NCBI RefSeq assembly: GCF_001667775.1
Contig: NZ_LZJI01000170.1
Location: forward strand, 1-36,614
Reading direction: 5' to 3'
Source of the DNA: Mycobacterium sp. E1747
GTDB lineage: Bacteria > Actinomycetota > Actinomycetes > Mycobacteriales > Mycobacteriaceae
Length of the DNA stretch: 36,614 nucleotides
Shown here: positions 8,664-17,532 of the stretch, in pieces
Position numbering within the stretch: the first letter of the stretch is position 1
Layout: every line of letters begins with the position of its first letter
Made by a program: the position numbers and the translations under genes
Notes under the pieces: model-generated
The model's database searches: none
Told to the model about the DNA's origin: nothing
The model's input: only the letters and a program-made list of their open reading frames with translations

Positions 8664-9521
8664 CTACGCGAGCGGGGAACCTGCGGTCGTCACCGCCGAC
8701 GACAGCAGGACATCGGCGAGCGCACGCCACGAATCGGTTATCGCGACTGCACCGGCATCGATCAAATCCGCTCGGCGGCAATCCCGTTCGTCGGGCGGCA
8801 CAAACATCAGATTGCCAACGGTGGCGTAGCCTGCGGCGACCGCGGAGCTCACCCCGGCAACCGAGTCTTCGATGGCCAGGCCTTGTTCTGCCGCGACGCC
8901 CATCACCTGACCGGAATGCAGATACACCGCCGGGTCGGGTTTGCTTGTGGGCACAGCAAGCGAATCCTCCGCGCTGAAGGTCACCGCCTCCGATATCAGC
9001 GAGTCGATGCCGGTAGCGGCGAAACAGGCGCGCAGGCGCTTGGTGGCGCTGGAGCTCACGGCCGCGAGCGCGTAGCGCGGCGCCAGGTCGCGCAGCGGTT
9101 CGAGTACCCGCGGGTCGGGGGTCAGCGTGACGGCGAGATGCGCGGTGACCCGTTCGCGCTCCTCGAGTACCCACTGCTCGAGTTCGTCGGCCGACAACGC
9201 GGCGCCCTTCGCCACGTCGTCGGCGGAGGCAACCACCGCTGCGGGAAGGCTGTGCGCCAACGTCGCATCGAGCGGCAGTCGGCATTGGGTCGCCAGGTCG
9301 AGCGCCATGGCGCGGAAGTTCTTTCCAACGGCCCGCTTACGCAACTCCTCCGAGTCGAGTGGAGCGGTCACGCCGAACCTGGCCAGGAAACGATTCATCA
9401 CCTGGGTCGACGCTTCGAACGCCGGCCGTTCCGAAGCGAACAGGTTGTCGTCGGCGTCGCAAAGCAAGGTCGTGATCGGCGCCGGGTCGAAAGTGCGCAC
9501 AAAGGCCAGGCCGTCTTTCAT
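8664..9521 (-). CDS. HAD-superfamily hydrolase, sugar-phosphate phosphatase type
   Basis: A 285-aa haloacid-dehalogenase-fold protein with a helical cap. Motif I is CDADDNLF, with nucleophile Asp22 and acid/base Asp24; the usual Gly-Thr/Val after the second Asp is replaced by Asp-Asn, which is unusual. Motif II is SSSAT (Ser157), motif III Lys194 (SKPDP) and motif IV EDS (Glu218-Asp219). The set looks catalytically competent and is of the beta-phosphoglucomutase/sugar phosphatase subclass. Its start overlaps the stop of the upstream dehydrogenase by ATGA, so the two are co-translated. In this setting it probably dephosphorylates a sugar or polyol phosphate, for example releasing a free polyol for the dehydrogenase; this is inferred. 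Confidence 0.8.
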   Translation of the reverse strand: MKDGLAFVRTFDPAPITTLLCDADDNLFASERPAFEASTQVMNRFLARFGVTAPLDSEELRKRAVGKNFRAMALDLATQCRLPLDATLAHSLPAAVVASADDVAKGAALSADELEQWVLEERERVTAHLAVTLTPDPRVLEPLRDLAPRYALAAVSSSATKRLRACFAATGIDSLISEAVTFSAEDSLAVPTSKPDPAVYLHSGQVMGVAAEQGLAIEDSVAGVSSAVAAGYATVGNLMFVPPDERDCRRADLIDAGAVAITDSWRALADVLLSSAVTTAGSPLA

Positions 9522-11035
9522 CGTGTCACCAACTCTCGCTCGTCGTTGCGCATCGCGTCACGCAGCGTGGGCAATACACCGCGGGTGTCGATATCGGCGA
9601 TCATGTCGCCGAGGCGACGCGCGAAACCGGGAACGGCGCGGAGCTCGGCGAACATGGCATGCCGCAGCAGGGGATCAGGGTTATTGCCGGCCATGTTGGC
9701 CAACCTAGCCACCGGGATCGCCTGCGAGTCCTCGAGGCGGAGTCGGCGGCCCTGGAGGTCGTGGCCGCGCATATACCGAGCCCATCCGGCAACGGCCAAT
9801 GTCAGCAGCGTGTGCGGTCTGCCCTGCGCGATCGCCTCCTGCAGGGACGGCAGCACAAAGGAGTTGATTTTGGTGGTGCCCCGCCGGGCGAGCCGCGACA
9901 ATTGGTCACTCATGCGGGGATTGCTGAGCCGATCGAGCAAGGTGGCGCGGTACGCCGGGGTGTTCATCCCGGGAACCGCGGGCAGCAATGGCTGAATCTC
10001 CTCACGCAGCAGGGTCTCGACGTAGTCGAATAGGACACGGTCCCGCATCGCTTCGTCGGTGCGTTGGTAACCGGCCAGTGTCGCCAAGCACGCGAGCGCG
10101 ATATGGGTTCCGTTGAGCAGACGCGTCTTGATCAGCTTGTGTTCGCTGACATCGGCAACGAATTCGGCGCCGACCTCCTCCAGCGGCGGGCGCCCATTGC
10201 TGAACGAATCCTCGATCACCCATTGGCGATACGGTTCGGTCACGACCGGACACTTGTCGGCCACGCCGAAGGTCTGCTCGACGAACGTGCGCTCCGAATT
10301 CGAGGTTTGCGGGGTGATGCGGTCGACCATCGTCGACGGGAACGCGACGTGCCTTTCGATCCAGCGAGCCAGCGCCGCATCTTTGCACGCAGCGAACGAG
10401 ACCAGCGCGGTTCTCGCCGGCCGGGTATCGCCGGGAATGTTGTCGCAGCAGAGCACGGTGAACGGCGCGAGCCCTGAGCGGCGGCGCCGGTCGAGGGCCT
10501 CGGCCAGATACCCCCATGCGGTGGCATAGCCATCGGACGCGACCAGGTCGGCCCGCACGTCGGGGTGGTTGACGTCGAACTCGTCGGTGACCGGATCCAG
10601 GAAGTATCCGTTGTCGGTGATCGTCAGGCTGACGATGCGGGTTTGCGGATCTGCCAGGGCGGCGCGGACCGCCGCGCCATCATTCGGAGCGAAATGCACG
10701 GAGCCGATCGAGCCGACGACGCGGGCGGTCTGGCCGTCATGGCCGCGCTGTACCACGGTGTATAGCCCGTCCTGTGCCGACAGCAAGTCTTTGGCCTCCG
10801 GGGAGTGCAGATTGACACCGGTGACGCCCCACCGATGTGAAATCCCCGAGCGGGCAAGGTCATCGAAGTAAACGGCCTGATGGGCGCGGTGGAAGTTGCC
10901 TGCACCGATGTGCACGACGCTGCGCTGCAGGGCCGATCTCTCGTAGGTGGGTACCGCGATTCGCTGGGAGTGCAGTCCGAGGGTGGCATTGCTGAGGGGG
11001 ACGCCGCCTTCTGGACGTCTGGACATTATGCGCAT
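9518..11035 (-). CDS. Mannitol dehydrogenase family, second paralogue, first gene of operon
   Basis: A 505-aa polyol dehydrogenase with the GAGNFHRAHQA dinucleotide motif (44-54), FPSTMVDRITP, CDNIPGDTR and the catalytic signature K303-TRLL-N308-GT-H311. It is longer than its paralogue because of an extra segment after ITDNGYFLDP (about 145-170). The ATG at 11035 has AGGGA five bases upstream. It is the promoter-proximal gene of the four-gene operon, and a CRP-type palindrome lies 41 bp before its start. No sugar transporter or transcription factor accompanies the operon in this window, so uptake must be encoded elsewhere or the polyol is made internally. Confidence 0.9.
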   Translation of the reverse strand: MRIMSRRPEGGVPLSNATLGLHSQRIAVPTYERSALQRSVVHIGAGNFHRAHQAVYFDDLARSGISHRWGVTGVNLHSPEAKDLLSAQDGLYTVVQRGHDGQTARVVGSIGSVHFAPNDGAAVRAALADPQTRIVSLTITDNGYFLDPVTDEFDVNHPDVRADLVASDGYATAWGYLAEALDRRRRSGLAPFTVLCCDNIPGDTRPARTALVSFAACKDAALARWIERHVAFPSTMVDRITPQTSNSERTFVEQTFGVADKCPVVTEPYRQWVIEDSFSNGRPPLEEVGAEFVADVSEHKLIKTRLLNGTHIALACLATLAGYQRTDEAMRDRVLFDYVETLLREEIQPLLPAVPGMNTPAYRATLLDRLSNPRMSDQLSRLARRGTTKINSFVLPSLQEAIAQGRPHTLLTLAVAGWARYMRGHDLQGRRLRLEDSQAIPVARLANMAGNNPDPLLRHAMFAELRAVPGFARRLGDMIADIDTRGVLPTLRDAMRNDERELVTR

Positions 11036-11075
11036 CGCTATCCCTTGCCCGCGCGGCCCGCGAGACTAACGCCTT

Positions 11076-11091
11076 CGTGACTGATGTCACA
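11076..11091. promoter_or_regulatory. CRP-type cAMP-receptor site (CGTGACTGATGTCACA)
   Basis: It matches nine of the ten fixed bases of TGTGAnnnnnnTCACA and contains the perfect palindrome GTGAC-TGAT-GTCAC. It is centred in the 125-bp gap between the polyol operon (start 41 bp away) and ligD (start 70 bp away). Carbon-source control of the polyol operon by the mycobacterial CRP (Rv3676 type) is the likely role; an effect on ligD is possible. Motif evidence only. Confidence 0.5.
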
Positions 11092-11160
11092 GAAATTTAC
11101 GTTTGAGACATAATCCGTGGTGGTAACAATGATCACTCTTCGGGCGCGTAGGTTGACAAC

Positions 11161-13419
11161 ATGGCACCGCGGGTGAAACTCACCAATGCCGACAAGGTGC
11201 TCTACCCCGCCACCGGCACCACCAAGCGGGATGTCTTCGACTACTACACCCGCATCGCCGAGGTGATGATCCCGCATATCGCCGGACGCCCGGCCACCCG
11301 CAAGCGCTGGCCGAATGGCGTTGAGGAGTCATCGTTTTTCGAAAAGCAGCTGGCCTCCTCGGCGCCGGAATGGTTGCCCCGCGCCAGCGTCACGCACCGT
11401 TCCGGGACCACGACTTATCCGATCGTCGACAGCCTCGACGGTTTGGCGTGGATCGCGCAACAGGCCGCGCTGGAGGTGCACGTGCCCCAATGGAGGTTCG
11501 TTGCCGAATGGACCCGAAGCAAGGCCGAGGCGCTCAAGCCCGGCCCGGCGACCCGGCTGGTGTTCGACCTCGACCCTGGCGACGGTGTGACCATGGCCCA
11601 GCTGGCCGAGGTGGCCCACGCCGTTCGCGACCTCATCGACGGGATCGGGCTGACCCTGTTCCCGCTCACCAGTGGCAGCAAGGGCCTGCACCTCTACGCG
11701 CCGCTGGCGGAGCCGGTGAGCAGCAGGGGCGCGACGGTGTTGGCGAAACGCGTTGCCCAGCAACTGGAAAAGTCGATGCCAAAACTGGTCACGTCGACCA
11801 TGACGCGAAGCCTGCGAGCGGGCAAGGTGTTCCTCGACTGGAGCCAGAACAACGGCGCAAAGACCACGATCGCCCCGTATTCGTTGCGCGGACGCGAACA
11901 CCCGACGGTCGCGGCCCCGCGCACGTGGGAGGAGATCGACGATCCCGCGTCGCTGCGTCAGTTGCGCTACGACGAGGTGCTGGGCCGGGTGGCGCGCGAC
12001 GGGGATCTGCTGGCGGCACTGGACAACGACGTCGCCGTCCCCGACCGGTTGACGAAGTACCGCAGCATGCGGGACGCGTCGAAAACCCCTGAGCCGGTCC
12101 CGCGCGCGAAACCCCAAACCGGCCACGGCAATTCGTTCGTCATCCAGGAGCACCACGCCCGCAGGCTGCACTACGACTTCCGGCTGGAGAAAGACGGCGT
12201 GCTGGTGTCGTGGGCGGTGCCGAAAAACCTCCCCGAGTCCACATCCGTGAACCACCTGGCAGTACACACCGAGGACCACCCGTTGGAATACGCCACGTTC
12301 GAGGGCAACATTCCCAAAGGGGAGTACGGCGCCGGGAAGGTGATCATCTGGGACGCCGGAACCTACGAGGCGGAGAAGTTTCGCGATGACGAGGTGATCG
12401 TCAATCTGCACGGCACTAAGGTTTCCGGCCGCTACGCGCTGATCCACACCAAGGGTGACCAGTGGCTGGCGCACCGCATGAAAGATCAGAAGACCTTCGA
12501 CTTCGACGGGCTCGCGCCCATGCTCGCCACCCACGGCTCGATCGGGGCGTGCAAGGCGAGCCAGTGGGCGTTCGAAGGCAAATGGGACGGCTACCGGCTG
12601 CTCGTCGAGATCGACCACGGCAGCCTGCGGGTGCGCTCCCGCCGCGGCCGGGAAGTCACCAACGAATACCCCCAATTGCGGTCGCTGGCAGACGATCTCG
12701 CCGAGCATCACGTGGTGCTCGACGGGGAGGCCGTCGTCCTGGACGCATCCGGCGCGCCCAGCTTTCACGCGATGCAGAACCGAGGCCGCGGCAGCCTCGT
12801 GCAGTTTTGGGCGTTCGACCTGCTCTACCTCGACGGCCGCTCGCTGCTGCGGGCGCGCTACCAAGACCGCCGAAAGTTGTTGGAAACGTTGGCCAGTGGT
12901 AGCGAGCTCATCGTGCCCGAGTTGCTGCCCGGCAACGGGAAGCAGGCGCTGGAGCACTCCGGCAGGCACGGCTGGGAGGGCGTTGTCGCCAAGAAGCGTG
13001 ACTCCACCTATCAACCGGGCCGACGCTCGGTGTCGTGGATCAAGGACAAGCATTGGAACACCCAGGAAGTCGTCATCGGTGGGTGGAAGGCCGGCGAGGG
13101 CGGACGCAGCAGCGGCATCGGCTCCCTACTGATGGGCATCCCGACCGACGGCGGCCTGCACTTCGCGGGGCGGGTCGGTACCGGATTCACCGAACGTGAC
13201 CTGGCGAGCCTGAAGAAGACCCTGGCACCCCTGCACACCGACCGGTCGCCCTTCAGCCCACCGCTTCCTCGCAGCGAGGCCAAGGGTGTGACGTTCGTCG
13301 AGCCGGTGCTGGTGGGGGAGGTGCGCTACAGCGAATGGACGCCGGATGATCGCCTGCGCCAATCGAGTTGGCGTGGGCTGCGGCCGGATAAGGAACCGAA
13401 TGAGGTGGTGCGCGAATGA
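11161..13419 (+). CDS. ligD: Multifunctional NHEJ DNA ligase LigD
   Basis: This 752-aa enzyme repairs double-strand breaks with Ku. Domain order is polymerase, phosphoesterase, ligase, as in mycobacterial LigD (Rv0938). Polymerase domain (about 1-290): metal-binding D136-L-D138 (VFDLDPG) and D226 (VFLDWSQN). Phosphoesterase domain (about 300-450): EHHARRLHYDFRLE around His331/His337. Ligase domain (about 455-752): EGKWDGYRL with the adenylated Lys474, DGEAVVLD, and the OB-fold end ending in SSWRGLRPDK. The start ATG follows TAGG, a modest ribosome site, and aligns with the conserved VKLTNADKVLYP. The polymerase linker EWTRSKAEALKPG is slightly longer than in M. tuberculosis. It overlaps the next gene by ATGA. 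Confidence 0.97.
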   Translation: MAPRVKLTNADKVLYPATGTTKRDVFDYYTRIAEVMIPHIAGRPATRKRWPNGVEESSFFEKQLASSAPEWLPRASVTHRSGTTTYPIVDSLDGLAWIAQQAALEVHVPQWRFVAEWTRSKAEALKPGPATRLVFDLDPGDGVTMAQLAEVAHAVRDLIDGIGLTLFPLTSGSKGLHLYAPLAEPVSSRGATVLAKRVAQQLEKSMPKLVTSTMTRSLRAGKVFLDWSQNNGAKTTIAPYSLRGREHPTVAAPRTWEEIDDPASLRQLRYDEVLGRVARDGDLLAALDNDVAVPDRLTKYRSMRDASKTPEPVPRAKPQTGHGNSFVIQEHHARRLHYDFRLEKDGVLVSWAVPKNLPESTSVNHLAVHTEDHPLEYATFEGNIPKGEYGAGKVIIWDAGTYEAEKFRDDEVIVNLHGTKVSGRYALIHTKGDQWLAHRMKDQKTFDFDGLAPMLATHGSIGACKASQWAFEGKWDGYRLLVEIDHGSLRVRSRRGREVTNEYPQLRSLADDLAEHHVVLDGEAVVLDASGAPSFHAMQNRGRGSLVQFWAFDLLYLDGRSLLRARYQDRRKLLETLASGSELIVPELLPGNGKQALEHSGRHGWEGVVAKKRDSTYQPGRRSVSWIKDKHWNTQEVVIGGWKAGEGGRSSGIGSLLMGIPTDGGLHFAGRVGTGFTERDLASLKKTLAPLHTDRSPFSPPLPRSEAKGVTFVEPVLVGEVRYSEWTPDDRLRQSSWRGLRPDKEPNEVVRE

Positions 13420-15365
13420 AATGGGTGACCTACCTTGATGCCGACGGCGAACGCACCGGGGTGCTCTCGGGTGATGCGATCTGCCCGATGCCCGCGGGCG
13501 TAACGCTGCTGGACCTGATCGGCCGCGGCGCCGATAGCCTGCGCGCGGCCGGGGAGCAAGCGCTGCGCGCCGCGAAGACCGTGCCGCTGGGTGCGGTGCG
13601 GCTGCTGGCGCCGATCCCGCGGCCGCCGTCCATCCGCGACTCGCTGTGCTTTCTGGATCACATGCGCAACTGCCAGGCCGCGCTGGGCGCCGGCCGCACG
13701 CTCGCCGACACCTGGTATCGCATACCGGCGTTCTATTTCGCCTGCCCGGCAACGGTTTTAGGGCCCTACGACGATGCTCCCACCGCTCCCGGAACCGCCT
13801 GGCAGGACTTCGAATTGGAGATCGCCGCCGTCATCGGAACCGGTGGGCGCGACCTGACCGTAGACCAAGCCGAACGGGCCATCATCGGCTACACCATTTT
13901 CAACGACTGGTCTGCGCGCGATCTGCAGCAGATGGAAAGCCAACTCGGGATCGGCCAGGGCAAAGGCAAGGACAGCGGTGTCACGCTGGGCCCGTATCTG
14001 GTGACGCCCGACGAGCTCGAGCCGTACCGGCGCGCCGGCCGACTGGACCTGCGGGTGACCGCATTGGTCAACGACGCCGTGATCGGTTCGGGCTCGACCG
14101 CCCAAATGGATTGGAGCTTCGGCGAAGTCATCTCCTACGCCTCACGCGGCGTGACCCTGGCCCCCGGTGACATCATCGGCTCCGGCACCGTCCCGACGTG
14201 CACGCTCGTCGAGCACCTCAACCCGGCGGCCCTGGACTCGTTTCCCGGCTGGCTGCACGACGGCGACATCGTCACACTCCAGGTCCAAGGGCTCGGGGAG
14301 ACGCGGCAAACCGTGCGCGACAGCCCCGCACCGCACCCCTTGGCGGCCCGGCCCAATCCGGACGCCGCGCCTCCGGCGCCGCGGGTGAACCGGGCGCCGG
14401 CCAAAGTGCCCTACACCCGCGGCCTGCACGAGGTGGCCGATCGGGTGTGGGCCTGGACGCTGCCAGACGGGGGCTACGGATGGAGCAACGCCGGACTGGT
14501 CGCCGGCGACGGCGCGTCGCTGCTCGTGGACACCCTCTTCGACCTGGCACTGACCCGTGAAATGCTCGCGGCGATGCGGGATATCACCTCGTCGGCGCCC
14601 ATCACCGACGCGCTGATCACCCACTCCAACGGAGACCACACCCACGGCAACCAACTGCTCGACGCCTCGGTGCGGATCATCGCCGCGCGGGGGACCGCCG
14701 AGGAGATCGCGCACGGCATGGCGCCCGAGATGCTGGCGATGGCGCAGACCGCGAACCTCGGCCCGGTCGCTACCCCCTACACGCGAGACCGGTTCGGACA
14801 CTTCGACTTCAGCGGGATCACGGTGCGCAACGCCGACCAGACGTTCGACCGCGAGCTGACCATCGAGGTGGGTGGGCGGCGCATCGACTTGTTGAATCTG
14901 GGCCCCGCCCACACCGCTGCGGATTCGGTGGCATACGTGCCCGATGCGGGCGTCCTCTTCGGTGGCGACCTGCTGTTCATCGGCTGCACCCCGATCGTGT
15001 GGGCCGGCCCGATCGACAACTGGATCGCCGCGTGCGACACGATGATCGCGCTCGACGCGCCGACGGTCGTGCCCGGGCACGGCCCCGTCAGCGATCCCGA
15101 CGGAATCCGCGCGGTGCGGGGGTATCTCGCGCATGTCTGTGAGCAATCCGAGGCCGCTTACCGCAGGGGGCTGTCGTGGTCGGAGGCGGCCGATACGATC
15201 GATCTCGGTGAGTATGCGACCTGGCTGGATGCGGAGCGGGTCGTCGTCAACGTCTATCAGCGGTACCGCGAACTGGACCCCCAGACCCCGCAGCTGGAGG
15301 TCATGGCCCTACTGGTGATGCAGGCCGAGTGGCTGGCCAAGAGGGGCGCCCAGTGCGGGCCCTAG
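13416..15365 (+). CDS. Fumarylacetoacetate hydrolase-like domain fused to metallo-beta-lactamase-fold domain
   Basis: A 649-aa two-domain protein, orthologous in layout to M. tuberculosis Rv0939. Residues 1-305 form a FAA-hydrolase/2-hydroxyhepta-2,4-diene-1,7-dioate isomerase fold with the metal-binding E133-L-E135 and FNDW (Asp164), followed by GQGKGKDSG. After a Pro/Ala linker (305-330), residues 335-620 form a metallo-beta-lactamase fold with intact ligands: H403, D407, H408 and H410 (THSNGDHTHGN), H499 (GPAHTAAD), D518 (GGDLLF) and H555 (PGHGP). Both halves thus look active, suggesting consecutive hydrolytic steps in breakdown of an aromatic or dicarboxylic compound; the substrate is unknown. 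Its ATG overlaps the ligD stop, so it is co-transcribed with DNA repair for no obvious metabolic reason. Confidence 0.88.
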   Translation: MKWVTYLDADGERTGVLSGDAICPMPAGVTLLDLIGRGADSLRAAGEQALRAAKTVPLGAVRLLAPIPRPPSIRDSLCFLDHMRNCQAALGAGRTLADTWYRIPAFYFACPATVLGPYDDAPTAPGTAWQDFELEIAAVIGTGGRDLTVDQAERAIIGYTIFNDWSARDLQQMESQLGIGQGKGKDSGVTLGPYLVTPDELEPYRRAGRLDLRVTALVNDAVIGSGSTAQMDWSFGEVISYASRGVTLAPGDIIGSGTVPTCTLVEHLNPAALDSFPGWLHDGDIVTLQVQGLGETRQTVRDSPAPHPLAARPNPDAAPPAPRVNRAPAKVPYTRGLHEVADRVWAWTLPDGGYGWSNAGLVAGDGASLLVDTLFDLALTREMLAAMRDITSSAPITDALITHSNGDHTHGNQLLDASVRIIAARGTAEEIAHGMAPEMLAMAQTANLGPVATPYTRDRFGHFDFSGITVRNADQTFDRELTIEVGGRRIDLLNLGPAHTAADSVAYVPDAGVLFGGDLLFIGCTPIVWAGPIDNWIAACDTMIALDAPTVVPGHGPVSDPDGIRAVRGYLAHVCEQSEAAYRRGLSWSEAADTIDLGEYATWLDAERVVVNVYQRYRELDPQTPQLEVMALLVMQAEWLAKRGAQCGP

Positions 15366-15367
15366 GT

Positions 15368-15389
15368 ACGGTTTTCGGCCCACAACCGT
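15368..15389. terminator. Weak hairpin between convergent genes
   Basis: ACGGTT and AACCGT are exact complements around a ten-base loop. The hairpin lies three bases after the stop of the fusion gene and 34 bp before the stop of the convergent methyltransferase. There is no U-tract, so terminator function is tentative. Confidence 0.3.
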
Positions 15390-15422
15390 CCGTAGGCCCC
15401 ACACTCGGTGGCCTCGCACGCG

Positions 15423-16340
15423 CTAAAGCCGCACGGCCCGAACGAATTTGATCGTGGTGGCCGGAACTTGTTGCGCCGCTTGCCCCAACTCCGGCAGGCC
15501 GGCCGCGGAGAACAGGTCGGTGAGCCGCGATACCGCGGTTTCCCACCCGTTCTCGTGCAGCAGCGCGGCGACGTCGGTGTGTGCGCCGGGGTAGGTCAGG
15601 CCGGTGAGATCCATCTCGAGTCCCCACCGTCGCCAGCCCTCGGTCATCAGCCGGGCTTGCTCCTGGTCCTGCGGCGAACTGCCCGTCACCGTCCCGAAGT
15701 CGGCGGCGAACCGGCTGCCCTCGGCGGACAGCGGGATGATCGAGTCCAGCAGCCGAACCTCGGCCTCCGGCGGAAGCCACCCGATCAGGACACCCTCCGC
15801 GAGCCACGCCGTGGGGTGGGCCGGATCGAAGCCCTCCTCCTGCAGCGCCGCCGGCCAATCCTCCCGCAGATCGATGCCCACGGTCCGAAGCTGGGCGGTG
15901 GGGGCCGCCCCGATCTCGGCCATCGTCGCCATCTTGAACGCGATCACTTCGGGCTGGTCGATCTCGTACACCGTCGTCCCGATCGGCCAGCGCAACCGAT
16001 AGGCGCGGGAATCCAGCCCCGACGCCACGATCACCACCTGCAGCAGGCCGGCCTGGCCGGCCGCGGCGAAATAGTCGTCGAAATACCGGGCACGGGCGGC
16101 GAAGGTGTCGACCATCCGGAGAAACCCGACGTCCCGTTCGAGGTCGCCGGCGTCGAGTTCGCCGCTGGCCAGCTTGGTGAACACGTCCAATCCCACGGCA
16201 CGCACCAGCGGTTCGGCGAAGTCGTCCGTGACCACCGGTTGCGGTTGCCTGCTCGCGGCGGCCCGCGCGGCGGCGACCATGGTGGCTGTCGCTCCCACGC
16301 TGTTGGCCAGGTCCCAGCTGTCACCTTCGGTTCGTGCCAT
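15423..16340 (-). CDS. Class I SAM-dependent methyltransferase, mycobacterial leucine-carboxyl-methyltransferase-like family
   Basis: A 305-aa member of the large mycobacterial family of putative SAM methyltransferases typified by the N-terminus [27 protein letters not shown]. The SAM-binding segment is [18 protein letters not shown], followed by [13 protein letters not shown] (acidic ribose-binding residue) and [12 protein letters not shown]. The ATG at 16340 is chosen because AAGGAG precedes it by five bases and it gives the family's canonical N-terminus; the frame stays open to 16463 without family similarity. Substrates are unknown for this family. It has no M. tuberculosis counterpart at this position that I recall. 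The 236 bp upstream to the next gene show no convincing gene. Confidence 0.9.
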   Translation of the reverse strand: MARTEGDSWDLANSVGATATMVAAARAAASRQPQPVVTDDFAEPLVRAVGLDVFTKLASGELDAGDLERDVGFLRMVDTFAARARYFDDYFAAAGQAGLLQVVIVASGLDSRAYRLRWPIGTTVYEIDQPEVIAFKMATMAEIGAAPTAQLRTVGIDLREDWPAALQEEGFDPAHPTAWLAEGVLIGWLPPEAEVRLLDSIIPLSAEGSRFAADFGTVTGSSPQDQEQARLMTEGWRRWGLEMDLTGLTYPGAHTDVAALLHENGWETAVSRLTDLFSAAGLPELGQAAQQVPATTIKFVRAVRL

Positions 16341-16576
16341 GCTCTCTCCTTCGACGTGCCGGCCCAACCACGGTATGCCCCTGCCGGTGAACACCGTCGT
16401 CGCCACCGTTGCGCGCATGCCCGCAGTCAACGGTGTGGCGGTCGGCGAAGGGCTGGCATTCACGCTGGTGCCCGATGTCCGGGTCGCCTGGGAACACGCC
16501 GGGTTCGGGTCTGTGAGGGCGCCCGATGGCGGCGGCCCGCTTCGCCCGGCGTGAACGCCGTGCTCGCGATCGCCGT

Positions 16577-17443
16577 CTACACCTTCGCGATGACGTTCTC
16601 CGCGAACATCTCGAGGTTGCGGATCTTGTTTTCCAGCGGCTCGGTGTCGTTGCCTTTGATGTAGGGGATGCGGAAGCCGACGATGGCGTCGGTGACGCCC
16701 TTGTCCTCGAGGCGTTTGATCCCGTCGACGGTGTAGGCGTCGGCCGAGATGACGTGAATCTGGAACGGTCCCGTCTTGCCCGCCTCTTCGCGATACCGCT
16801 TGAGCTTGGCGATGAGCCCGTCGAGTTCCGCCGGGTCGCCGCCCCCATGCATCCAGCCATCCAGGCGGGCCGCGCGGCGCAGCGCCCCGTCGGCGTGCCC
16901 GCCGATCAGGATTGGGATCGGTTGGGTGGGAGCCGGCGCCATCTTCGTCTTCGGGATGTCATAGAACTCGCCGTGGAACTCGAAGTAGTCGCCGGTGGTG
17001 AGTCCCTGGATGATCTCGATGCATTCGTCCATGCGCTTGCCGCGCTTGGCGAAGGGGACGCCCAGCAGTTCGTAGTCCTCCGGCCACGGGCTGGTGCCGA
17101 CGCCGAATCCCACCCGGTTGTTAGTCAGCGCGGCCAACGAACCGATCTGCTTGGCCACCAACGCCGGCGGCCGGATCGGCAGCTTGAGCACGAAGAAGTT
17201 GAAGTGCAGCTTCGTCGTCACCGCGCCCAAAGCGGCTGTCAGCACGAAAGTTTCGATGAACTCCTTGCCGTCGAGGAACTCGCGATCACCGTCGGGGGTG
17301 TACGGGTACTTCGAATCTGACTCGAAGGGGTAGGCAATGCTGTCGGCGATCGTCATCGCGTGGTACCCGGCTGCCTCGGCAGCCTGAGCCAGCGGAATGT
17401 AGTACTTGTGGTCGGTCATCGCCTCCGCGTAGGTGAACCGCAC
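16577..17443 (-). CDS. LLM-class F420-dependent oxidoreductase (Rv0940c-like)
   Basis: A 288-aa luciferase-like TIM-barrel oxidoreductase expected to use coenzyme F420 for hydride transfer. Typical segments are the N-terminal [18 protein letters not shown], the flavin-phosphate region [27 protein letters not shown], the [14 protein letters not shown] loop and [20 protein letters not shown]. The start is GTG at 17443 with GGAAGG eight bases upstream. A perfect KstR-type operator lies 38 bp before the start, so this gene probably belongs to the sterol/lipid catabolic regulon. The substrate is not known. It shares its operator sequence with the other LLM gene in the window. Confidence 0.9.
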   Translation of the reverse strand: MRFTYAEAMTDHKYYIPLAQAAEAAGYHAMTIADSIAYPFESDSKYPYTPDGDREFLDGKEFIETFVLTAALGAVTTKLHFNFFVLKLPIRPPALVAKQIGSLAALTNNRVGFGVGTSPWPEDYELLGVPFAKRGKRMDECIEIIQGLTTGDYFEFHGEFYDIPKTKMAPAPTQPIPILIGGHADGALRRAARLDGWMHGGGDPAELDGLIAKLKRYREEAGKTGPFQIHVISADAYTVDGIKRLEDKGVTDAIVGFRIPYIKGNDTEPLENKIRNLEMFAENVIAKV

Positions 17444-17481
17444 GTCATCCGCCTTCCTGGAAACCGGTCGTCACACGAGAT

Positions 17482-17495
17482 TAGAACGTGTTCTA
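17482..17495. promoter_or_regulatory. KstR-type operator (TAGAACGTGTTCTA)
   Basis: TAGAAC and GTTCTA are exact reverse complements around GT, matching KstR consensus TnnAACnnGTTnnA with the preferred flanking bases. It lies 38 bp upstream of the LLM oxidoreductase start. The same 14-mer occurs at 35389-35402 in front of the second LLM gene. Confidence 0.7.
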
Positions 17496-17532
17496 GTTCT
17501 ACCCGTGGCCGGGTTCCCAGCACAATAAGGCG

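Noticed and set aside
11329..13053. 574-codon minus-strand open frame opposite ligD
   Set aside because: LigD polymerase, phosphoesterase and ligase motifs occupy the plus strand; the antisense frame has no recognisable features.
16341..16576. Coding remnant between the methyltransferase and the F420-type gene
   Set aside because: Open stretches exist on both strands but none has a start with a ribosome site or recognisable similarity.
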